64,000 nt of DNA from positions 232,538-296,537 of the forward strand of contig JACKLK010000007.1 of NCBI GenBank assembly GCA_024236015.1. The letters run 5' to 3'. The notes beneath the pieces were generated by a model. That model saw only the letters and a program-made list of their open reading frames with translations, had not been told where the DNA came from and ran no database searches. The translations under genes were made by a program, and so were the position numbers. The stretch comes from Rhodoferax sp. (GTDB taxonomy: Bacteria > Pseudomonadota > Gammaproteobacteria > Burkholderiales > Burkholderiaceae_C). This document shows positions 27,892-35,928 of this stretch, one piece after another (the first letter of the stretch is position 1; each line of letters starts with the position of its first letter).

Positions 27892-29600
27892 TCACTGTGC
27901 ATTTTGTCAGACCGCGACGGCGCAAACCGGACCCGGAACTCGTTGCCGTCGACCAGCGATCCGGCGACGGTTCGCCGGGTCCGGGCGAAGGCGATCGTGG
28001 CCCCGTGGCCGTCGCACAACTCGCGACAGATGTACAAACCCAGCCCGGTCGAGCGGCTCTCGGACGAAAAGAACGGCTCGAACAGATGGCGCTCGACCGA
28101 CGGCTCCAGCGGAGGGCCGTCGCTCCACACGGCCATCGTGGCCCGTCCGCCCGGTCCGTCGCCGGTGAACACCTGGATCGAACCCGCCAGCGCGCCCGCA
28201 TACCGCTGCGCGTTGTCGAGCAGGTTGACCAGCACCCGGCGCAGATGCTCCGGGTCGAAGGCCACCACCGCGGCGCCGGCCCGCAGATCCGTGGCGACAC
28301 TGTCGTTGCGACCCGCGTGCTGCGACCAGTCCATGCAGACCTGCGCCACCGTATCGTCGAGCCGGGTGCGCGAGGGCGAGGAACCATCGCTGCCGCGGTG
28401 CAGCCGCGAGATATTGAGCACCTCGTCGACGATGCGCTCCAGCCGGTTCGCGTTCTGGTGCACCATGCGGATCAGGGACTTGAGCCGCGGATCCGCGACC
28501 TCCTCGTCCAGCAGTGCATTGGCCTGCACGATCGCGGCCAGCGGATTGCGGATCTCGTGCGCGACCGCGGCCGACATCCGGCCCATGCTGACCAGCTTCT
28601 CGGTGCGCATGCGTGCCTCGGCCTCGCGCTGGTCCTGCACGAACATCACGCACAGCCGCTCCTGCGCGTCGTCGTCGCTGGCCGCAATGCGGGTGCGCAC
28701 ATGGGTGTATTGCGGACCGATGCCGGGCAAGGCCAGCAGGATGCTGTCGCCCTGGGACGGCTTGCCGGAAAAACTGCGCTGGTTGAGCTGGGCCAGCTGC
28801 TGCCAGGCCGGTTCCCGGGACAGCGAGAACGGCTCCTGCGCCTGCATCAGGTCACGTCCGAGCAACTTGGACGCGGCCGGATTCGCCGCCAGCACCATGT
28901 CCTGCGCATCGACAACCAGCACGCCGTCGGTCATGGACTCGATCACCAGGCTGTTGACCTTGCGCTGCACGCGCGCGAGCATCTGGCTGCGCAACGAGCG
29001 TTGCTCTTCGGTCGCCAGGCGCGCCGAGATCTGGCTGGCCAGGATGGCGATGACGAAATACCCGGCGCCGGTCAGGGCCGACTGCGCCACCAGGGGTGCG
29101 GCGTCCACGTCCGGCCGCAGTCCGGACAGGCTGGCCTGGCCCAGCAGCAGCAAGGTGGCGCCGGCCGCGGTGCCCAGCGCCAGCGGCAACGAGCCCAGCA
29201 CCGCCGACAGCAGCACCGGCAGCGCGAGCAAGGGCGAATAGTTGATCCCCGACTGGCCCTGCACATATTGCAGCAACGCGAAGGTGACCACGTCGACGCC
29301 GATGATCGACAACCCGCGCGTCCCCATGGTGGCGCTCAGGCGCCGGGCCGTACCGGCCATGCGTGTCACCAGCGTGGCGGCCAGGTAGGCGCCACACACC
29401 AGGATCAGCAGCAGGTCGGTCGCCTGCCCCAGCGCATACAAGGTGGTCTGCAGCGCCAGCAGCACCAGCCCCAGTGTCACGCGCGCCGTCATGAACCCCC
29501 GCCACAAGCGCGCGAATTCGTCCGGTCCGTCCGCCGGCATGGCTCCGCCGTAAAGCCCCAGCCGCAGGTCCAGCCAGGGTTGCTGCGCCGAGCCGGACAT
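27888..29600 (-). CDS. pilS: Sensor histidine kinase PilS
   Basis: PilS is the membrane kinase that phosphorylates PilR. The 570-residue protein has about six membrane segments in the first 200 residues, a PAS-like domain (about residues 215–320), then the HisKA dimerisation helix with the phosphorylated histidine in AAVAHEIRNPLAAI and an ATPase domain with the N box NLLDNAQRYA and glycine box STGLGLYICREL. ATGA overlap with pilR shows tight coupling. Pilin genes are not in the window. Confidence 0.92.
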   Translation of the reverse strand: MSGSAQQPWLDLRLGLYGGAMPADGPDEFARLWRGFMTARVTLGLVLLALQTTLYALGQATDLLLILVCGAYLAATLVTRMAGTARRLSATMGTRGLSIIGVDVVTFALLQYVQGQSGINYSPLLALPVLLSAVLGSLPLALGTAAGATLLLLGQASLSGLRPDVDAAPLVAQSALTGAGYFVIAILASQISARLATEEQRSLRSQMLARVQRKVNSLVIESMTDGVLVVDAQDMVLAANPAASKLLGRDLMQAQEPFSLSREPAWQQLAQLNQRSFSGKPSQGDSILLALPGIGPQYTHVRTRIAASDDDAQERLCVMFVQDQREAEARMRTEKLVSMGRMSAAVAHEIRNPLAAIVQANALLDEEVADPRLKSLIRMVHQNANRLERIVDEVLNISRLHRGSDGSSPSRTRLDDTVAQVCMDWSQHAGRNDSVATDLRAGAAVVAFDPEHLRRVLVNLLDNAQRYAGALAGSIQVFTGDGPGGRATMAVWSDGPPLEPSVERHLFEPFFSSESRSTGLGLYICRELCDGHGATIAFARTRRTVAGSLVDGNEFRVRFAPSRSDKMHSE

Positions 29601-29609
29601 GGCGCGCGC

Positions 29610-29843
29610 TCAGGCCTGCTCGGCCTGGTTCCGGTGCTGGTCGCAGCAGTACATGCCCCGGCGACCCACGATCACGTCCTGGCGCGGGCAATGCAGGCCG
29701 CACACGTCGCAACCGACCATGTCGACGGCAGCCGCCTCCCGGCGCGGCCGGTCGCGGCGCGACTCGGATCGTTCCTCGGCCCGGTTCGATCGCCAGATCC
29801 AGATGGCGACCATCACGACGACCAAGACCAGCAGGTACTTCAT
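29610..29843 (-). CDS. PP0621-family small membrane protein with zinc-binding tail
   Basis: The 77-residue protein has one membrane helix at residues 3–17 and a cytoplasmic or periplasmic tail with four cysteines and a histidine (CDVCGLHC, then YCCDQH) likely to bind zinc. This matches the PP0621-type family of unknown function that sits between pilS and the ccsA-like gene in many Burkholderiales. It overlaps the upstream gene by four bases (ATGA) and is nine bases before pilS. Confidence 0.82.
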   Translation of the reverse strand: MKYLLVLVVVMVAIWIWRSNRAEERSESRRDRPRREAAAVDMVGCDVCGLHCPRQDVIVGRRGMYCCDQHRNQAEQA

Positions 29844-30640
29844 GCCATGCGTCCCAGAAAGACTTCCATCACGAACCGCGAACCGACATAGGCCAGGAAC
29901 AACAGGCCGGTGCCCGCATACAGCACCCGCACCGCGCGCCGGCCACGCCAGCCATAACGGGCCCGGCCCAGCAGCAGGGCCGCGAAGGTCAGCCAGGACA
30001 ACACCGAGAACACGGTCTTGTGGTCCAGGCGCAGCGCCTTGCCCGGCCCGTACAGCGCGTCGCCGAACAGCAGCCCGGCGCCCAGGGTCGCGGTCAGCAA
30101 CACGAAACCCGCGCCGACGAAACGGAAGGTCAGCCGCTCGAGCGTGAGCAGGGGCACGCCGCTGTCGGTCTCGGACGCATGGCGCATGCGCGATTCGGCA
30201 CGCCCCATCAGCCAGGCATGGACGACCGCGGCGCCGAACAGGCCATAACAAGCGACGCCCAGCGCCAGGTGCAGGGGCAACCAGACCGAGGCGCTCGGAT
30301 GCAGCGCGGCGCCCGGAAACGCCAGCGGCATCAGCACCGAGATGGCAGCCAGCACGCACATGACGCGGCGGATCCGCAGTTGCGGATAGAACTGGCTTTC
30401 GACCGCGTACACGCAACCGACCAGCCAGACGGTGATGGACAAGGCGGGCGCGAAGCCGAACCGCGGCGCGCCCCCCAGCCATCCGACGCCCAGCAGCACC
30501 GCGTGCATCAGCAGGGCCAGCATCACCAGCAGCCGGGCCGAGCCGAGGGCCATGCGCGGCACCACGGCCGGCATCAGGTAGATGCCGGCCACGGTCCAGG
30601 CAAGGACATGGTTCGACAAGGAGCCACTGGCTAGAATCAT
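29840..30640 (-). CDS. CcsA/CcmC-type cytochrome c assembly (HemX-like) membrane protein
   Basis: This 266-residue protein has eight membrane segments and the cytochrome c assembly (CcmC/CcsA) layout, with conserved histidines before and after the segments, e.g. LPLHLALGVACYGLF and LDHKTVFSVLSW. It lacks a clear tryptophan-rich WWD motif, so it fits the shorter HemX-like group whose exact role is not settled. It heads the minus-strand cluster ccsA-like–PP0621–pilS–pilR–ampD and is divergent from ffh, 87 bases apart. Confidence 0.85.
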   Translation of the reverse strand: MILASGSLSNHVLAWTVAGIYLMPAVVPRMALGSARLLVMLALLMHAVLLGVGWLGGAPRFGFAPALSITVWLVGCVYAVESQFYPQLRIRRVMCVLAAISVLMPLAFPGAALHPSASVWLPLHLALGVACYGLFGAAVVHAWLMGRAESRMRHASETDSGVPLLTLERLTFRFVGAGFVLLTATLGAGLLFGDALYGPGKALRLDHKTVFSVLSWLTFAALLLGRARYGWRGRRAVRVLYAGTGLLFLAYVGSRFVMEVFLGRMA

Positions 30641-30727
30641 GGGTACAGTTTAGCGTTTCGCATGCTGCAAACCCGTGCAATCGCGCGCCCGACGCGGCAA
30701 ACGCGTGCACCCATCGATCGAACCATC

Positions 30728-32092
30728 ATGGCCTCCTCGCTTTCCGAAAAACTGTCCCGCCTGGTCAAGGAGATGCGTGGCCAGGCCCGCATCACCGAAT
30801 CCAACGTCACCGACATGCTGCGCGAGGTGCGCATGGCGCTGCTGGAGGCCGACGTTGCGCTGCCGGTGGTGCGCGACTTCATCGCCCGTGTCAAGGAGAA
30901 GGCACTGGGCCAGGAGGTGCTGGGTTCGCTGTCGCCCGGCCAGGCGCTGGTGGGCATCGTCAACAAGGAACTCGCCGCGACCATGGGCGAAGGCGTCAGC
31001 GACATCAACCTGGTGGCCCAGCCGCCGGTGGTCATCCTGATGGCCGGCCTGCAGGGTTCGGGCAAGACCACCAGCACCGCCAAGCTGGCGCGCCACCTGA
31101 TCGACAAGCGCAAGAAGAAGGTGCTGACCGTCTCGGGCGACGTGTACCGGCCGGCCGCCATCGAGCAGCTCAAGACCGTCACGGCCCAGGCCGGGGCCGA
31201 ATGGTTCCCCAGCAGCGCCGACCAGAAGCCGGTGGACATCGCCCGCGCGGCACTGGACTACGCGCGCAAGCATTATTTCGACGTGCTGCTGGTCGACACC
31301 GCCGGCCGGCTGGCGATCGACGAGGTGCTGATGGCCGAGATCCGGGACCTGCACCAGGTGCTCAAGCCGGTCGAGACGCTGTTCGTCGTCGACGCGATGC
31401 AGGGCCAGGACGCGGTCAACGTCGCGGCCGCGTTCAAGCAGGCCTTGCCGCTGACCGGCATCATCCTGACCAAGACCGACGGCGACTCACGCGGCGGTGC
31501 GGCGCTGTCGGCGCGCCATGTCACCGGCGCGCCGATCAAGTTCGCCGGCACCAGCGAGAAGATCGACGGGCTCGAGGTGTTCGACGCCCAGCGCCACGCC
31601 GGCCGCATCCTGGGCATGGGCGACATCGTTGCACTGGTCGAGCAGGTCAGCTCCGGCGTCGACATGCAGGCGGCCCAGAAGCTCGCGGCCAAGGTCAAGA
31701 GCGGCGCCGGCTTCGACCTCAACGACTTCCTCGGCCAGATCCAGCAGATGAAGCAGATGGGCGGCCTGTCCAGCCTGATGGACAAGCTGCCCGCCGCGAT
31801 GGCCGCCAAGGCCGGCCAGGTCGACATGAACCGGGCCGAAAAGGACATCCGGCGCAAGGAAGGCATCATCCACAGCATGACCCCGCTCGAGCGGCGCAAG
31901 CCCGACCTGATCAAGGCCACGCGCAAGCGCCGCATCGCGCTGGGCGCCGGCGTTCAGGTGCAGGAGGTCAACCGCATGCTCAAGGAATTCGAGCAGATGC
32001 AGGACATGATGAAGAAGATGAAGGGCGGCGGCATGATGAAGATGATGAAGCGCCTGGGCGGCATGAAGGGCATGCCGAAGATGCCCTTCTAG
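30728..32092 (+). CDS. ffh: Signal recognition particle protein Ffh
   Basis: Ffh binds 4.5S RNA and directs ribosomes making membrane proteins to FtsY. The 454-residue protein has the N domain, the GTPase G domain with GLQGSGKTT (about residue 108), DVYRPAAIEQL, DTAGR, TKTDGDSRGGAAL, and the methionine-rich M domain with MKQMGGLSSLMDKLP and a long Met/Lys tail. The ATG at 30728 gives the usual N-terminus. A 12-base unit at the very end of the gene is duplicated directly behind the stop. Confidence 0.97.
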   Translation: MASSLSEKLSRLVKEMRGQARITESNVTDMLREVRMALLEADVALPVVRDFIARVKEKALGQEVLGSLSPGQALVGIVNKELAATMGEGVSDINLVAQPPVVILMAGLQGSGKTTSTAKLARHLIDKRKKKVLTVSGDVYRPAAIEQLKTVTAQAGAEWFPSSADQKPVDIARAALDYARKHYFDVLLVDTAGRLAIDEVLMAEIRDLHQVLKPVETLFVVDAMQGQDAVNVAAAFKQALPLTGIILTKTDGDSRGGAALSARHVTGAPIKFAGTSEKIDGLEVFDAQRHAGRILGMGDIVALVEQVSSGVDMQAAQKLAAKVKSGAGFDLNDFLGQIQQMKQMGGLSSLMDKLPAAMAAKAGQVDMNRAEKDIRRKEGIIHSMTPLERRKPDLIKATRKRRIALGAGVQVQEVNRMLKEFEQMQDMMKKMKGGGMMKMMKRLGGMKGMPKMPF

Positions 32093-32113
32093 ATGCCCTT
32101 CTGAGAAGCCCCT

Positions 32114-32132
32114 GGCGCGGCACCGCCGCGCC
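32114..32132 (+). terminator. Possible terminator hairpin after ffh
   Basis: GGCGCGGC and GCCGCGCC form a perfect 8-bp stem with a three-base loop 21 bases after the ffh stop, where ffh converges with the phosphodiesterase gene. There is no T tract, so termination strength is uncertain. Confidence 0.4.
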
Positions 32133-32140
32133 AATGCCGG

Positions 32141-33211
32141 TCACGCCGCGAGCAGCGACCCGTCCCGGCGCGCCGCAGGCGCCGATCGACGCCGTCCGCC
32201 CAGCGCCGCCACACCGCCCAGGCCGAGCAGCACCAGCCAGGCACTGGCTGGCTCCGGCACCTGGGCCGCAACCAATTCATCGCGCGCCTGTACGGCCAGA
32301 TCGGGATAGTTCGAGAACACGCCGTCCATGCCCCAGCGGAAGAACTGGTCGTATTGCGCCAACGCTGCCACGGGCTCATCCTCGGCGAACGTGTATCCGT
32401 GCACCAGCAGGCCGGCGGCGTGGGCATTGCCGATGAAGGCCTCCATGTTGCTGCCCCGGATCGACACGCCCACCCCGTCGGCAAAAGCGTGGATGGCGTC
32501 CAGACCCGTGTTCAGGATGGCCGTCGTCGAGCCCAGCACCACCAGCTGAAAGTCCAGCCCCAGCGCGGTCTGCTTGTCGTGCAGGCTCTTGATCGTGGCC
32601 ACGCTGAAGGACTGTATGAACACCTTGCTGCTCGAGGTGTAACCCCGGGCGATCAGGGTCGCCAGAATCTTGTCCTCCATCGCCGGATCGGCCTGCTTGG
32701 CTTCGGGATAGATGCCGATCTCGCGGCCGGTGCTGGCACTGAGCTGTTGCGCCAGATCGATCACTTCATCAAAGGTCGGAATACGGAACGGGTCCGCCGA
32801 CCCTGGCGTGAACCCGGGGTAGGTCGTGGCCGCCGTGCCGACCGGAACCACCGTCAGCGTCTTGACTTCGGCCAATGTGAAGTCCGATACCCGGTAGCTG
32901 CCATTGCGGGGCGCGAACAGGCTGCGGACATTGGTCGTGCGGGTCAGGGTGGTGTCGTGCATCGCCACCAGATGGCCGTCCTTGGTCAGCTGCAGATCGG
33001 GTTCGATGTAGTCGACACCCATCTTCACGGCCAGCTCGTACCCTCCCAGGGTGTGTTCGGCCAGGTAACCGGACGCACCGCGGTGCGCGATGACGATGGG
33101 CGTTTGCCCATACAGGGTCGCCAGAGGTTCGGACAGGGCCCAGGTGGCCGACAGGGTCATCGTGGCAGCCAGTGCGACACGGCTCAGGCGGCGGGAGATA
33201 GAAGACGTCAT
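32141..33211 (-). CDS. Secreted glycerophosphodiester phosphodiesterase with PEP-CTERM signal
   Basis: The 356-residue protein has a signal peptide (residues 1–27) and a GDPD TIM barrel: the catalytic histidine in IAHRGASGYLAEHT, the metal-binding pair in YIEPDLQ, and the second histidine in AMHDTTLTRTTNV. It ends with a PEP-CTERM sorting signal: VPEPASA, a hydrophobic helix and RRR close to the C-terminus. This motif directs proteins to exosortase (EpsH-type) systems linked to exopolysaccharide. The enzyme class releases glycerol phosphate from phospholipid head groups. The ATG at 33211 is preferred over a TTG four codons upstream. Confidence 0.88.
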   Translation of the reverse strand: MTSSISRRLSRVALAATMTLSATWALSEPLATLYGQTPIVIAHRGASGYLAEHTLGGYELAVKMGVDYIEPDLQLTKDGHLVAMHDTTLTRTTNVRSLFAPRNGSYRVSDFTLAEVKTLTVVPVGTAATTYPGFTPGSADPFRIPTFDEVIDLAQQLSASTGREIGIYPEAKQADPAMEDKILATLIARGYTSSSKVFIQSFSVATIKSLHDKQTALGLDFQLVVLGSTTAILNTGLDAIHAFADGVGVSIRGSNMEAFIGNAHAAGLLVHGYTFAEDEPVAALAQYDQFFRWGMDGVFSNYPDLAVQARDELVAAQVPEPASAWLVLLGLGGVAALGGRRRSAPAARRDGSLLAA

Positions 33212-33380
33212 GCGTGCTTTCAAGAATGGTGAACATCAGGGGTGCAGGTGCCGCGTCGACACGCGGCTGGCCGGCGGGTGGACTTTAGTGAGCGCATATG
33301 ACACCCCGATGAACGACTGCGGCTAGCCGATGCGGCGCCGCTGCGGTTCCCTGCACCGGAAAAGCGTGGCGCGGCGTGCT

Positions 33381-33878
33381 TCAGTGCACCAGCGTTTGCG
33401 CCCTGCCTGCGACCTTGGCCCGGTACAAGGCGTCGTCCGCCTGACGCAAGGCCTGTTCGATGCCCTCGCGGGGATCGAGTGGCGCCACGCCGGCCGAAAA
33501 CGACACCGGCCAGCCGGGTTGCGTCGCCCAGCACGCGGATTGGCCGACCAGCGCGCGCAGCCGGTCGACCGCATGGATCGCGCTGTCCGGATTCTTCCCG
33601 ACCATGACCCACAGGAACTCCTCGCCGCCCCAGCGCGCGAAGACCTCACCCTCGCGCACGACGCCCATGGCGATGGAGGCGAACTCCTGCAAGACCCGGT
33701 CTCCGACGGAATGTCCGCAGACATCGTTGACCCGCTTGAAATGGTCGATGTCGAGCAATGCGATGCAGACCACGACATCGAGCCGCCGGCTCTGGGCCAG
33801 CTGCAGGCGCAACCACTCGTTGACGAAGCGGCGGTTGCGCAGGCCGGTCAGTTTCCGATCGCCGCCTGCGTCGCGCAT
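33381..33878 (-). CDS. Stand-alone GGDEF (diguanylate cyclase) domain protein
   Basis: The 165-residue product is little more than one GGDEF domain, from KLTGLRNRRF through LDIDHFKRVND to the signature RWGGEEF. GGEEF is a catalytically competent form, so cyclic-di-GMP synthesis is plausible. The position of the allosteric I-site before it reads REGE instead of RxxD, so product inhibition may be altered. No sensor domain or membrane segment precedes the domain when the ATG at 33878 is used; the frame is open further upstream but runs through miaB. It lies 56 bases downstream of miaB and is probably co-transcribed. Confidence 0.82.
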   Translation of the reverse strand: MRDAGGDRKLTGLRNRRFVNEWLRLQLAQSRRLDVVVCIALLDIDHFKRVNDVCGHSVGDRVLQEFASIAMGVVREGEVFARWGGEEFLWVMVGKNPDSAIHAVDRLRALVGQSACWATQPGWPVSFSAGVAPLDPREGIEQALRQADDALYRAKVAGRAQTLVH

Positions 33879-33934
33879 CACCGTGTCCTGGTCCGGTTCG
33901 GGCGCATTGCCGGGCGGCCGGTATCGACGCCAGG

Positions 33935-35272
33935 TCAGGCCAGCGTCTCGGCGGTCACCACCTCGCCGCGCAAGGAGCGCTGCGGCGCCTCGGTGATGCG
34001 CACGTCGACCATCTGCCCGATCAGGCGCCGCGGCCCCTCGAAGACCACGGCCCGGTTGCATTCGGTGCGGCCGAACAGCTGCTGCTCGTTCTTGCGCGCC
34101 GTGCCCTCGACCAGCACCCGCTGCACGGTGTGCAGCCGGCTGGCGCTGATGCGCTTGACGTTGTCGTCCAGCACCGCCTGCAGTTGCTGCAGCCGCGCCA
34201 GCTTCACCGCATGCGGGGTCTCGTCGTGCAGCGCGGCGGCCGGCGTGCCGGGGCGCGGGCTGAAGATGAAGCTGAACGAGCTGTCGTAACCCACGTCCTC
34301 GACCAGCTGCATCAGCCTGGCGAAGTCGGCATCGGTTTCGCCCGGAAAACCGACGATGAAGTCGCTGGACAGCGCCAGCTCCGGCCGGATCGCCCGCAGC
34401 TTGCGTACGGTCGACTTGTATTCCATCGCCGTGTAGCCGCGTTTCATCGCCATCAGGATGCGGTCCGAACCGTGTTGCACCGGCAGGTGCAGATGGCTCA
34501 CCAGCTGCGGCACGCGCGCATAGACGTCGATCAGCGACGCCGTGAACTCGTTCGGATGGCTGGTCGTGAACCGGATGCGCTCGATGCCGGGGATCTCGGC
34601 CACGTATTCGATCAGCGTCGCCAGGTCGGCCGTCTCGCCGCTGTCGCCCATCGCCGCGCGGTAGGCGTTCACGTTCTGCCCCAGCAGCGTGACCTCCCGT
34701 ACGCCCTGGTCCGCCAGGCCGGCCACCTCGACCAGCACGTCGTCGAACGGCCGAGACACCTCTTCGCCACGGGTATAGGGCACGACGCAATAACTGCAGT
34801 ACTTGGAGCAGCCCTCCATGATGCTGACGAAGGCCGTGGCGCCGTCGACGCGCGCCGGCGGCAGGTGATCGAACTTCTCGATCTCGGGGAATCGGATGTC
34901 CACCTGCGGGCGGTCCTGGGCGCGGCGTTCGCGCAGCAGATCGGGCAGGCGGTGCAGCGTCTGCGGCCCGAACACCACGTCGACAAAGGGTGCACGCGCA
35001 ATGATGGCCTCGCCCTCCTGGCTGGCCACGCATCCGCCGACGCCGATCTGCACGCCCTTCTTCTTCAGGTGCTTGACCCGGCCCAGATCCGAGAACACCT
35101 TTTCCTGGGCCTTCTCGCGCACCGAGCAGGTGTTGAACAGGATCAGGTCGGCCTCGTCGACATTGCTCGTGGCCTCGTAGCCTTCGGCGGCGTGCATGAC
35201 ATCGACCATCTTGTCCGAGTCGTACTCGTTCATCTGGCAGCCAAAGGTTTTGATGAAGACTTTCTTGCTCAT
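33935..35272 (-). CDS. miaB: tRNA-2-methylthio-N6-dimethylallyladenosine synthase MiaB
   Basis: MiaB adds a methylthio group to i6A37 of tRNAs. The 445-residue protein has the three parts of a methylthiotransferase: the N-terminal UPF0004 domain starting KKVFIKTFGCQMN, with cysteines in TCSVREKAQ and GGCVASQ for the auxiliary cluster; the radical SAM CxxxCxxC motif in MEGCSKYCSYCVVPYTRG; and a C-terminal TRAM domain. The ATG at 35272 is the family start; a GTG twelve codons upstream is possible but unlikely. Confidence 0.96.
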   Translation of the reverse strand: MSKKVFIKTFGCQMNEYDSDKMVDVMHAAEGYEATSNVDEADLILFNTCSVREKAQEKVFSDLGRVKHLKKKGVQIGVGGCVASQEGEAIIARAPFVDVVFGPQTLHRLPDLLRERRAQDRPQVDIRFPEIEKFDHLPPARVDGATAFVSIMEGCSKYCSYCVVPYTRGEEVSRPFDDVLVEVAGLADQGVREVTLLGQNVNAYRAAMGDSGETADLATLIEYVAEIPGIERIRFTTSHPNEFTASLIDVYARVPQLVSHLHLPVQHGSDRILMAMKRGYTAMEYKSTVRKLRAIRPELALSSDFIVGFPGETDADFARLMQLVEDVGYDSSFSFIFSPRPGTPAAALHDETPHAVKLARLQQLQAVLDDNVKRISASRLHTVQRVLVEGTARKNEQQLFGRTECNRAVVFEGPRRLIGQMVDVRITEAPQRSLRGEVVTAETLA

Positions 35273-35395
35273 GGTCGAATACCTGTCGGGAATCTGGTCG
35301 TGATGCACCGGCGCGCGCGGGGCCGGTGGGTGGCTTGTGCCGGACGAAGCATGCGCCGGGGACGATACGCCCGCGCGCCCGTCACCGGCACGGAC

Positions 35396-35854
35396 TTACT
35401 GGCTCGGGAACTTGGGCAGCTGGTCGAACGGCGTCTTGCCGTCGTCGACCTTGGGCTTGTCGGCATCCGACGCGAAGCGGATGTTGGTCACGACATCCCA
35501 ACCCTTGGGCAAGGCGTCGACCTCGGCCTGGCTCAGAATCCAGATCTCGCGCACCAGGCCCTGCGGCTCGAGCAGGTAGTTCACCGCATAGCGCTGCCCG
35601 ACCAGGGCGCCGGACATCAGCAGCATGTTGTTCGGACCGCGGATCCGGGCGCCCGGCGACAGCCGCATCGCATGGCCGTTGATCGCAATCGCCGGCGGCG
35701 CGGTCACGACCATCATGCCGCGCTGCACGGTGGGCGGAAACTGGCGCACGGCCATCTGGGCACCGGCAGTGCCCGCCAGCGACACCATGCCGGCGGCCAG
35801 CAGCAGCAACCGGGCCATGGCCAGGCCGCGGAAAAGGGAAAGACAGCGTTTCAT
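35396..35854 (-). CDS. Conserved hypothetical periplasmic protein
   Basis: I do not recognise a named family. The 152-residue protein has a cleavable signal peptide (hydrophobic core residues 14–30, likely cleavage after AGA) and a small beta-rich domain with RLSPGARIRGPNNML, followed by a segment reading LEPQGLVREIWILSQAEV. There are no cysteines in the mature part. It lies between miaB and sulP on the same strand; the 123-base gap before miaB and 74-base gap after sulP leave co-transcription open. Confidence 0.75.
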   Translation of the reverse strand: MKRCLSLFRGLAMARLLLLAAGMVSLAGTAGAQMAVRQFPPTVQRGMMVVTAPPAIAINGHAMRLSPGARIRGPNNMLLMSGALVGQRYAVNYLLEPQGLVREIWILSQAEVDALPKGWDVVTNIRFASDADKPKVDDGKTPFDQLPKFPSQ

Positions 35855-35928
35855 GGTTTATATCCAGGGGCTGTTGGGCGGGCGCCAGCCGACACGGATC
35901 GCACCGGCCTGCGCAGGAAGCCCGGATT

